Shown here piece after piece: positions 1 to 11,100 of a stretch of 64,000 bases of DNA. A model generated the notes under the pieces. The model ran no database searches. It worked only from the letters and a program-made list of their open reading frames with translations, and was not told where the DNA came from. The DNA comes from Paramecium sonneborni (taxonomy: Eukaryota > Ciliophora > Oligohymenophorea > Peniculida > Parameciidae). The stretch's first letter is position 1, and the number at the start of each line of letters is the position of its first letter. A program made the translations under genes and the position numbers. The stretch is taken from assembly GCA_905182985.1 (NCBI GenBank), contig CAJJDN010000161.1, forward strand, positions 4,095-68,094, written 5' to 3'.

Positions 1-1185
1 ATAATGATTATTAACACTAAATATATAGAAATTTTATTTAGTCAAATTTACTTATAAGGTTGCTAATTTAATAATTCATTACGTATCCTACCATCAATTA
101 TAAAGGAAATATTAAAAATTGATTAATTACTTATTGGAGTTTCTATAATTATAAACACTTCGTATTTCTTAGATTGTTCTGGAGTAATTTATTGTTTCAA
201 AATTAATAGATTCTAATTTTATTGAATGCTCAAATTTATTATCAATCAAAGAATTTAATATTGAAAAATTATTCATCTAAGGATAATCAACTATTTTAAT
301 CAACCAAAAATCTTCAAAGCTAGAATTTGTTTAATTAAAAAATGGTGGATTTATTGAAAACACTAATCAAGCATTTAAGTTACTATAAAATTATGAAAAC
401 CTTAATTGTATAGTTTTTTTCAATACTATACATATTATCAAGAATTCAATATATTATCTGAACAAGTAAGATTAATTTGTAACTAATATAGTTAATTTGG
501 ATAATATGAATTAATAAAAAGAAGTGAAAATGATATTGGGTTATAAAACTTTAGATATAAACATTTCATCATTTATATTATGTACAGGATACAAATCATA
601 TTATATTACATAAATAGATCAAGATTGTCTTATCATAATTAAATAGTTTTAAATCTATAAAATAATAATTGTTAGATTTTAAATACAACTTTGAGTTATT
701 CTAATACAAAACATGCATAGAAAAGCATAGGTTATATTAAGGATAATGTATTCCATGCAGAAAATATTGCTTAAATTTATATATTTCAAGGATGAAATTG
801 ACAGATCATATTATAATAAATGTATTATTTGTTTGGATAACACAAAATACTTTTAAATGCAATTGATTGTTTAGAAAATTTAGAATTTTTTAAAGTTAGA
901 TTATTATTACCTATTTAGTACTGTTTTTCATCTTTTTGGATTTTTACAATTAGGAATCTTAAAAATAATCCATAAAAAAAAGAAATTTTTAAAATTATTG
1001 AACTTAAGCTTTTGAGATTAGTAGATTTGTAACTATATAATAGAAAATATAGATTTAAATGGATGAATAATTTAATGGAATTAATTAACTAATTGAGCCT
1101 GCTATTCTAATTTCTTCAGAATAATAATTAGAAATTACAATTAAAAATTAATAATTCAAAAATAATAAATATCATTCCTTTATGA
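1..1185 (+). pseudogene. Decayed surface-protein-like ORFs
   Basis: Several plus-strand open frames follow each other with frame changes: frame 1 from the window edge to TGA at 223-225, frame 2 from about 215 to TGA at 692-694, a short frame 3 piece with ENIAQIYIFQ near 765-790, then an open frame to TGA at 1183-1185. The translations (LDCSGVIYCF, FIECSNLL, LEFVQLKNGGFIENTNQAF) have the short hydrophobic, Asn/Ser-rich rhythm of the beta-helix-like region in the giant proteins at 25.7-44.9 kb. The last piece is Leu/Lys-rich, like a cytoplasmic tail. No tiny GT-AG intron that I could find reconciles the frames, so I read it as the remains of one surface-protein gene entering from the left. It could instead be a live gene with sequencing indels. 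Confidence 0.4.
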
Positions 1186-1773
1186 AATATAAGACTCTGA
1201 TTCAGCTTTGAACTTAGTTATTATAATATATTTTGCTAAAATATAATTAATTAATAACTAATTTATCTAAAATTATATCTCATAAAGTTAAAATAGCTTA
1301 ATATATATAAAAAAAAAAGTGAACAAAAAAATATAATTAATTCGACTTTTATTTCAAATAATAGAAGAGGATTTTTTTAAGTATATAAATTTAGAAATTT
1401 ATTACTAAGTAATTAGCAATTAATTAATTTAACACTATTTCTCAATCTCATAAGTCAAATTAAATTATAGAGAAAAACTATATAAGATAGTTTTTCTCTA
1501 TAAGCAGGATGCTTTAAGGCATAAAAATAAAATTCGGCATTTCAAATATAAAAACTGAAATTTTAGAAGAACCATATAAAAGGGGCTGCTTGTATATACA
1601 GGCTTTTTATTATCAATTTATAGATGAAATAATTTTCATTTTAAATTTCAAGTAAACCTTATCTCATTTCTGTCCATATAATTTACAAAAGAAAACTAAA
1701 AATTAAATATATAAAATCTAATAATTAAATTATTATAAATGTATATTATTGTTTTAAATGCATTTTTAAAGTT
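1186..1773. other. Intergenic, AT-rich, with a hairpin
   Basis: No convincing ORF. It separates the decayed plus-strand ORFs from the 3' end of the minus-strand WD40 gene and contains the perfect inverted repeat at 1468-1500. Confidence 0.5.
1468..1500. repeat. Perfect 14-bp inverted repeat (hairpin)
   Basis: The arms TAGAGAAAAACTAT (1468-1481) and ATAGTTTTTCTCTA (1487-1500) are exact reverse complements around a 5-nt loop ATAAG. In RNA this makes a 14-bp stem. A related string, TAGAAAAACTATATATATAG, occurs near 7540. The role is unknown: a terminator-like hairpin, a protein-binding palindrome or chance in AT-rich DNA are all possible. Confidence 0.6.
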
Positions 1774-2845
1774 TCATTTTAGCTAAAGTTTATAAATAAA
1801 AAATTTCCCTCCATCAAAATATATAAATAAACTGCCATCAAGAGCTAAAGTTCCACAAGTATTTACTGTTTTACAATCAATTCCTTCAATTTTTTCAAGC
1901 TATCCTTGGTAATTCTATTTCATAATCAATATTTTTTATTTCTATTTGATGATTAGGATATTTTTTTCTCTATTTTATATTATATCAAATAAATGAAAAT
2001 CCGATTGTTATTTATTTTCATTTAATTTTATCTTTGTTTCTTGCTCCAAAAATTAATGATTTTATTATTCAAATATACATATAGAATCTAAACCTAGTTT
2101 TTCTCCAGTAACCCATATGAAACAAGTATCATTTAAAAAACTAATTCTTGATCCTAATTCATTAGTTATTTTAATAGCTTATGTTTTGATAGACCATTTA
2201 TTATTTATTTATTCTTACCAGTATATGCTAAAATTGTTTCAGATGGACTTAAAGCTAAACCTTCAACTTAAGTGTCAGCTTGAATTGTTTTAATCTTTTC
2301 AAACTCATAAGATTAACAATTAACTTTCCATATAATTATTAATTATTCTGAATTTCCACTAACAAGTAAATTCTCTTCTTTATTTAATATCATACAATTT
2401 ATCTCTCCAGTATGAAATTATTAAGACTTTGATATAAAATCTTCTTTATTATTATATTACCAAAAATTAATTCTACCTTCTCCAGATCCAGAAAATAAAG
2501 AATTTGTATTAATTTTATTTAAGCTTCCTCCTTTTTTACTTGATCCTATTATAGATAATTTTTTAGTAATTGATATTCTTTACAATTTTATATATTGTTT
2601 AAAGACCCAGAAATTTTAGTTTTCCAAATTATATTATGATTTTTGATTTATTGATATTGTTATTCTTTAGGAATTTTTTAAAAATTATTGTTCTCTTAAT
2701 TCCATTCTTCAAGAATATTTTAAATTTATTAAATTTATGCTAAGACAGCAGACTTCATATTGTCAAAAATACTTCTTATCTCTTCGATTTGATAATTAGT
2801 GTGAATTTGAAAGTTTATGATATCAATTGAATCATTTTCTATCAT
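1774..2845 (-). CDS. WD40-repeat protein
   Basis: About 333 aa if two introns are removed. The start is MIENDSIDIINFQ and the stop is TGA at 1774-1776. The first ~60 residues are polar (QIQQIQQN, ILEEW). WD-type blades follow: LFSGSGEGRINFW, HTGEINCMILNKEENLLVSGNSEQ ending in IIIWKV, VEGLALSPSETILAYT, ISFLNDTCFIWVTG, and a last blade ending FIYKLQLK. A 29-nt intron (GTCTTT...AAAG) near 2576-2604 joins the N-terminus to the propeller. A second frame change near 2175-2220 fits a 41-nt GT-AG intron, long for this genome, or an indel. It probably acts as a scaffold; no partner is evident. It lies 62 bp downstream of the TPR gene on the same strand. Confidence 0.75.
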
Positions 2846-2907
2846 TTTAAATTATTAAATAAAAATTTAAAATATAATTTTATAAATAAATTTTCAATAA
2901 TTAAAAT

Positions 2908-3901
2908 TCATGAAATATTAGCTAATTGTTTTTCATCAATTCTTTCTAAATTTAATAAAATTATTGAATAATACTTTCGATAATTCTAGCGGACTCATAA
3001 TTCTAGTCGATTTTAAGAGCTTCTTCTATAAAACATTTTGCGTTTCCAAAATCATTTAATCCTAAGTAAATTTCAGCTATGATTATTATTTAATTTACCT
3101 TTATTTTGATAATAAACTTTCAGTTTTTTTTCATATTTATTTTTTTTTTATTCAATTGCTCTATTAATATAATATAAAGCTTCTTAGTTTTTTCCAATAA
3201 ACTTATTACAATCAGCTATCATTTAAATTATTCACATACCCAAATGAAAATTTAATTAAGGAGAAGTTTAATTTTTTTTTAAACCTTTTTATGCATAATA
3301 TAAGGCTTCTTCATAATTGCCTTTCATTTTTAAAGATATTGCTTAAAATCAAATATTAAATATTTACCGATTCCTTTTAAAGCTTTAATATTTTTAGGGT
3401 CTTACTTCAAGACTTCTTCAAAATCAAATAACGCTTATTCATAATCAAGGCCAAAATTCATTTTCCCTTTATTTTTTTAATTATATTATTGAACCTCTTT
3501 CTAATCTTGCAATAATAAAATTTTAATTCAAATCAAGTGCTTATGAATATTTCTTCTTAGCATCCTCTTTTTCTCTTTTTGAATACAATTTCCGAGCTTC
3601 ATAAAATAAATTTAACATTTGATCAACATTTGTCTTTCTCATATTATTATTATTATCTTTTTGTGAATTCTTATTAAAACCATATTGTTCAATAATTTCA
3701 ATATTTTCATTAATCAAAATATTCAAAACCAAATACTTAGTAAAACTGTTTCAAATTATCAAATGAACTTAAATAGTTCTACAATTATATCTAAAAATCC
3801 TGTAATTATTTTAATATGCCTAATTGAACCTGTGAATAATAATTTATCTCATCCAATACGCCATTAATATTGTTTACTTAGTCTATGTGAGATTGATGCA
3901 T
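2908..3901 (-). CDS. Tetratricopeptide-repeat (TPR) protein
   Basis: The TPR motifs are clear: ALDLNQNFIIARLERGKM, ALFDFEEVLKQDPKNIKALKG, YEEALYYAQKGLKK, EALYYINRAIEQ, AEIYLGLNDFGNAKCFIEEA, ending RIDEKQLANIS before TGA (2908-2910). Five tiny introns restore one continuous protein: 2946-2974 (29 nt), 3077-3098 (22), 3216-3239 (24), 3342-3367 (26) and 3467-3494 (28), all GT-AG on the minus strand. The 5' end is uncertain. An upstream coding-like exon starts at MHQSHIDQVNN (3901) and can be joined by a 37-nt or a 67-nt intron. Otherwise translation may start at MRKTNVDQ near 3642. TPR proteins mediate protein-protein contacts; the specific role is unknown. Confidence 0.8.
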
Positions 3902-4230
3902 CTTTTGACCATTAATAGAGCATAATCTAGGCTATTATCATATCTAAATTTAAACAAATAAAATTAATATGATGCTCCTAGCCCAATTGATTTTATTATG
4001 AATTTCCATTTAAGTTTTTCATATTTTAATTATAAAATCTATTATTTTAATTTATTAAGTGATGAAAAATAATTTTAATTATTCTGAATATGCAAATTTC
4101 AGAATATTGGCTTAAATTATGATCCAAACTAATTTGTTTTAATTGATTCCTAAATTTAATAATTTCTAAGAACTTTATTATAAAATATAAAAAATTCTGT
4201 AATTTTATTTAATTAAATTAAGAGGAGAAA
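3902..4230. promoter_or_regulatory. Divergent intergenic region
   Basis: AT-rich spacer between the starts of the minus-strand TPR gene and the plus-strand MORN-variant gene. No ORF stands out. It must hold both promoters, but no specific element is recognisable. Confidence 0.4.
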
Positions 4231-7200
4231 ATGAAAAATACCAATAGCGAATAGGGCGATCTTTAAACTCGTGTTTAAGAAAAATTTATATAAAGAATAA
4301 ATGATAAGTTTAATTTTAAATATTTTTAGTTCAAACCTTATTACTAATTGCAAAGAATTTTAAAATATATTCTAAGAATGTGTTTAAGTTCAATTAAATG
4401 ATTTTTATTTTTTTGAGTAAAAGTAAAATATTTATCTAGCCAACATCCTGATTTTCTTCCTTATTTTAAAATGATTTATAATGACGAAGAGTAATTTATT
4501 TTTAATGTTAGTGGATGTTAAATTATATGTTTAGGATAATATTTCAAAGGAACAAAAATAAATAAATATTAATATAAATTCAGGGAAAACTTAGATGAGA
4601 TTTTTAAACCAATATTAATTAATTAACTCAATATAAATTGTGAATATTAGGAAGGTCAAAAACATGGAAATTGGATTAAAATAGGAAAAAATTTCTCTAA
4701 GTTTAAATTTCTTTAATTTGTTGTATAGAAGATGTTAAATAATTTATAATGGAGATTATAATAATGGAGTAAAATGTAATAAATGGGACATTTTATACAG
4801 AAAGTATTCAAGTGAAGAATGAACAATTATGTATTTTAAATGTTAAATTCTAGAGGAGGAGGAAATTATGATAATAAAGGATAAAAAATAGGAATATGGA
4901 GATGCTTAAATAAAGAAATTTTGTAATTATTGAAAATGTTATCAATAGTGAAATCGTTAATTGGGAAATATTATATAAAAATGTGATTAACAAAGATATT
5001 TGTTTCAGAAAATCGGATTAATATTTTAGATCAATGTATGTTATATAGGAATAATATTAGAGGAAAGAATGATTTATATGATGATAAAAATTTTCCAGTT
5101 ATGTGCAATAAATTAATAAAACATAATTTTAACTTTTGTAAATTGAATGCTCTAGTAATTTTACATAATTTATATTAGATATTTAAAATTGGGTTCTATG
5201 AAGAAGGGATAAAATAAGGTTTATGGAAGATAACATATGACAATATCAAACTGTAATTTTAATATCAATCAGTAGAGGAGGAGGCATATATAATTAGAAT
5301 GGAAGAAAAGAGGGGTTTTGGAGGAAATTATTCAAATTAATAGGACCGTATAATAATTGTTATAAAAATAAAGTCAAATTTTTGTAGTTTTTGAAGGAAA
5401 ATATAATGATGGCAAAAAATAAGATTAATGGAATTATTTATGGATTGAACCTTTGAATAGAAATAATAAAATTATGTATGAAATTTAGAAATGTTTTAGA
5501 GGTGGTGGGAATTATAACATTGAAGGGTAAAAATTAGGTTAATGGAAGACTTTAAGCAAAAAATTTACAGAGTAGATATAACTTTAAGGTTTAGAGATTT
5601 CTAAGTTATTTATACTGGACTTTATTGTAGTGGTATTAAACAAGGTTAATGGGATATTTGTTTTACAAGAAATCAAAAAGCAAGCTTAAAAAGACTGTTT
5701 AAAATTATATATTTAAATTTTTAGTGGAGGAGGGCTTTATGAAAATGGAGTGAAAATTTAAAAATGGATAAAATTATCAAATAATTTTTCAGAGTTTATT
5801 TAAAATAATATTTAAGAAATTGTAAAATTTTAGTTTCTGGAAGTTATAGTTGGGGTATAAAATAAGGAGAATGGTTATATGAATAGATTAAGAATTCATT
5901 TTAAAGATAAAACTAAATATTGTAATTTATCTTAATAATTTATAAGAGCAGGAGGAAATTACAAAAATTATGGTTAGAAAGTGGGAAATTGGATAGAATT
6001 ACATTAAGATTATAATGAGTAAGTATTAAATTTTTATCTTTTGAAATTGTTAAGTCCTTTATGAAGGTTAATATTAGATGGATAAAAAGATTAACAAGTG
6101 GATAACAAAATATAGATATAGTGAAAATGATTAATTTGAGATATTGTAATTATTAAGGAGGAGGTGAATATGATTTAAATGGATTAAAATAAGATTAATG
6201 GTATGATTTAATTAAGCATTTTTCTAAGTAAAATTTTTTACTCATCATAGCTCTAATTAATTAATTCTTATTGGAAATTATTCTATAAATAGATTACAAG
6301 GCTAATTTAAAATACAATATCGAGATACATTTGAAGCTAATTCAGAGTTTGAATTAATGTAATTATAACAAAAAAAAATCTAGAGGATAAGGATTTATAT
6401 AAAAAGGGAAGAAAGAGGGATATTTCATAGAAGTAGGGAATAATTTTAGTGAGTATTACAATATTCAATTTAAGGATCTGTTAAATTTAATTTAGAGGTA
6501 ATTATGAAGAAGGGATTAAAGAAGGAAAATGGGAAATACTGTTTCGAAATTATAAGAATGAAAGTTTTATTCAAATGTATTGAATAATAATTTTATTTAG
6601 AGGAGGAGGTAGTTTTTAAAAAGGTACAAAAATAAATTAATGGATAGATGTAGATGAAGAATTTTGTAGGTAAAATAAATTTATAATTGAAGATTCCGTT
6701 AAATAATATTTAAGTTATAATATAAATGTGGGATTAAATCTGGTCCATGTGAGATTTTATTTAAAGATCTTGAAAAAGAAAATTTTTAGATTATGTATTT
6801 AAGAATTTAAATAAATTAGTGGATAGGGAGAGTATAATTAAAATGGCTTAAAGGATAATTAATGGGTTGAACCTAATGAAGGTTTTTGGAAGTAATATAT
6901 ATTTGAGATTTATTTAAGAAACTTTTAAATATTTAATGAAGGATCATATCAAAATGGGATTAAAATTAATTAATGGTATATCAAGAGAGAGATGGAGAGA
7001 ATAACAATAATGTATTTTATGACTTTATAATTAAAAGAGAGCAAGGTTAATATAATTAGTAAGGAAAAAGACATGGTTTTTGGTGTGAATTTGTTAATAA
7101 AGGATTTAAGTAAGATTGATTTAATTACTTTAAGAAATTTTATTATTAATATTAGAGGAAATTATGAAGATGGTAAAAAGGTCGGAAATTGGGTATTGTA

Positions 7201-7438
7201 TCATCACAATACACTATAGCCAACTTTATGGAAAGAAGTGTAATTATAAATTGAAATAATATAAAGGAAATTTTCATTTAGATGATGAAGAATTGAAAGA
7301 TGGAGATTCAATTGATCTAGATCATAATTTTACTTTGTAAATAAAATTTATAATACAAGGAACAAATGTATATATAGTGGAAAATATTCTCATGGATATA
7401 AGGAAGGTATATTTAAAGATAGTTTTGTTTAAATCTGA
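4231..7438 (+). CDS. MORN-variant repeat protein, many tiny introns
   Basis: It starts MKNTNSEQGDLQTRVQEKF and ends KYSHGYKEGIFKDSFVQI before TGA at 7436-7438. After an ~85-residue N-terminus it is built from roughly 15-20 alternating units. One type reads RGGGxYxxxGxKxGxWxE followed by ...F(S/T)E; the other reads GxYxxGxKxGxWxxxY. This matches the MORN-repeat-variant type (MORN_2/YwqK-like). Introns recur at one place: a phase-2 GT donor just after the F(S/T)(E/K) of several units, for example 4701-4728 (28 nt). The exons were pieced together by eye. One in-frame TGA remains near 4818 unless an unusual intron removes it, so local damage or an assembly error is possible. Known MORN domains bind membranes or act as scaffolds. 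No catalytic domain is seen. Confidence 0.65.
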
Positions 7439-8192
7439 GAAATTGAATTTCAATCATTATGTAGTTTTTATATTTATGTTTTAATTGTTTTAAAAATACT
7501 TAAGTTTTTCATATTAATCACTCCTAAAGATTTTTTTAGATAGAAAAACTATATATATAGGACCACTCAAAATGTTTGAAGAAGAAATATAATTTTAAGA
7601 TTCTTTGATTTCATCTCCATTATTATAAAATTTTCAAAACCTTGACAAAATAATCTTGTAATTTAAATAATTCTATTGATGGTAGATTTTATCATATATT
7701 ACTATTAATATTCATTAGACCTGATTTGATTCTAGTAAATCATTTAAATTTCATTTAGTTTGATAATTTATAAATAGTGTAATTTTTTTTAGTAAAATAA
7801 ATATAAATTTTTCAAGTCATATAATTCCATTGAAAACACTTGAAAATTCAAATTATTGAAAAAATGAAATTTGCTCTTAAATAATGTACCGAAATTTATC
7901 TCCCAAAATATCTAAAAATAGCTTTTGTTTTGAAGATAAATTTCTTGAATTTTTTATTTATATCATTTTATTTAATGATTATATATTGAATATAAAAAGA
8001 ATATTAATTTTCAAATCAAATTGACAATTTTTAAATAATTTATTTCTCTTTTTTTATTATTTCATTTTTAAATTTACAGTTTAGAAAATTTTCAAGAAAG
8101 AAAATTAAATGAATTAAGGAATATAAAAAAATGAAATAGTAATTAAATATTGATATAAATATAATTTGAATCAAATTTTTGAAATGTTATCT
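7439..8192. other. Convergent intergenic region
   Basis: About 750 bp of very AT-rich DNA between the 3' ends of the MORN-variant gene and the giant minus-strand gene. No coding frame is convincing on either strand. The string TAGAAAAACTATATATATAG near 7540 resembles the arms of the hairpin at 1468-1500. Confidence 0.5.
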
Positions 8193-11100
8193 TCAGTAAA
8201 ATATAGGTTCTAATTACTATTTAGGTTTATTAATAGCATTTATGATAACATTTATTAACTTCTTAATTTATTACAAAATGTCAAGAATAAAAGTTATAGC
8301 TAAAATTGACGAAAAAGTAATAATATGTAACCATCCTAGAGTAATGACTGATTCTGAGCTTAGTTCTAATTCAATTTTGTAATGGTATATTAGGAATGAC
8401 AATACATTAAAAATAATGATTGTTTCAGTAATTACAATTTTTATATATTCATTTATATTGTCTAAAGGTTTATTGAGAATAGTATGCATCAAGAAAAATG
8501 TTTATAAAATTGATATAGCTATAACTTGAATATATCCATTCTCTTACAGAAATACTACGAAAGATATAAAAATTAACTTCTTAATCATTTAAATTGAGTT
8601 GTATTAAAAAGTCCAAATATTTTTATTTTAATTTATTCCATCAAATACAGCTTTGTATTTAGATTTATTTTTGAATGAAGTATTCTATGAAAATACACTT
8701 GAAATTCTAATTAAATAGAGAATCGAAACAATTATACCAAAATACATAAGAAAGGAAAGATAATAATTGAAAATTAGAACAGGATTATCTTCAGTTGGAT
8801 AATTTGCTAATTGGATGGCACATGCAAAACTTATATCATATGAGTTTGATAGTAGAATTCTTAAAATTGCATTATAATAAAACTCCGATATCTTTTGTTT
8901 TAATAGAGATCTAGCTTTTATGATTTATTTTCCAACAATAAAGCCTATTTAAACAATCTCTTTTTATTGGATCTTCCTTAGCAAGAAATACAATATTTAT
9001 GCAGAAAAGAAACTTAAGTATGTAGTTAGGATGCAGAATATAAAGCTTTAAAAATTAGTAAAGAAGTATGCATTAACTTCATCTTTAAGGAATTTGTTTT
9101 TAGTTTGAACAAAATATTATTTCTCTCCATCTAAGGAATTGAATAGTGTTTCAAAGCCTAATGCTGATATTAAAGGGGATATTGTTATTATTTTGAATAG
9201 TTCGAAATATATATTTAGGTTTGGTGAGAATTGAATATTGATGTATTTAACATATGATAAATATTGTAATTGATCCATTAGATTCCAAAAGATATCTGAT
9301 TAACCCGTCAATAAGCAAATTGAAGATATGCTCATAAGTGAAATAATAATTCTTTCATTAAAACTAGAAGCTTACGATGCTATATCTATTTGGGTTTATG
9401 CTAAAACGATTGGAGTTTGAAGCTTAATTCTAGCTTGTTTTTTGGAAAGAGTTTGATTAAATTCAGATAAGATAGGATTATCAATAAATTCTATTTAAAA
9501 TACAGGATTTTCAAGAGGAGATAGAAATGTGACCCTATATTCAAGAACTAAATCTATGACTTAGTCATAGATAATTTCAATTTCTTTTTTAAATTCAATT
9601 TTATAATCATCATCTTCAAAATCAGGAAGACTAGTTAAAATATGTGTATTTAATTTATTTTAAATAATTGGTGAGAATTTGACTTATTAAGTAAATACTA
9701 TTTAGATGTCACTAAATTCTTGAGGATGAGGAGTAAGGGAAATTATGGAAAAATCTGGTTACTTTTCATATGTGCAAACAGAAAATGTATTTAAGTTATT
9801 AATACAAATCCAATCTTTTTCAATTTAACACTTTGAATTACAACCATCACCATTTTCTATATTACCATCATCACATTACTCAAATAATTTAAGATTAAAT
9901 GCATCTCCACATTTAGGTTAACAAATATGATCAAATAGATGCATTCCTGCTGGACATTCTTTACAAATTCCTTCTTCACAATCAATACAATATTAATCAC
10001 ACATAAATTTACATTCATAACATCCATCATTTTCAATAGAATTCATATCATCACATTATTCATATCCAACAACAAGACCATCACCACAAAAAGGTGTACA
10101 TTAATTATTTTATATTATCCAACCTAATTGATTGCATTCATAACAAATTCCTAACTCACATAATGTGCATAGTTATTCACATTAAAATTCACAATAATGA
10201 CAACCATCATATGGTGTTATATTACCATCGTCACATTATTCATATGGTTGAATAGTAACACCATCTCCACAAAAAGTAGCACATAAATTATTTAAATTAA
10301 GAACCCATCCTGGTTTAATACAAGCTTAACAAACTCCTAATAAGCAATCGGTGCATTATTCTTAACATTAAAATTTGCACTCATAGCATCCATCATGAGG
10401 GGTTATATTACCATCGTCACATTCCTCTCTATTTATAACTAATTTATCTCCACATATTGTTGTACATCTATTAATATTTAATTACCATCCTTCAGTATTG
10501 CATTCTCTACACTCACCTTTTTCACAAAGAGTGCATTATTCTTAACATTAAAAATAACAATCTATACAACCATCATCATTTATGTCATTTCCATCGTCAC
10601 ATTATTCATCTCCTACAATTAATAAATCACCACAAATAGGCTAACAATTCATATCAATCAAGTTTAATTACCAACCTATTGAAACACATTCAAAGCATTG
10701 ACCATCAACACAATTAATACATTATTCTTAACATATTAATTTACAATTAACACATTCTTAATATTATAATAAATTGCCATCATCACATTATTCATCATGT
10801 GTAACAATTCCGTCGCCACATATACTTTAACATATATTTTTAGATTAATCTAATTAATAACCCATTTAACATTAAGAACATACACCTAAATGGCAAGTTT
10901 GACAATAATAATTGCATGAAAATTCACATAAAAAGCAACCATCATATGGAATGTTGTTAGCATCGTCGCATTATTCATTATGTGATAATTATCCATTTCC
11001 ACATAATGATATACATTAATTATTTAGAGTATTAAGCTAAGTAGATTCTTTATTACATAATAAACATTATCCTTAATAACATTACTCACAATCTTCAGGA

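Noticed and set aside
3685..3867. Plus-strand 60-aa ORF MFNNFNIF...
   Set aside because: It is antisense to the 5' exons of the TPR gene, whose minus-strand translation is far more protein-like.
9939..10127. Plus-strand ORF MHSCWTFFTNSF...
   Set aside because: It is antisense to DUF4215-type cysteine repeats of the giant minus-strand gene.
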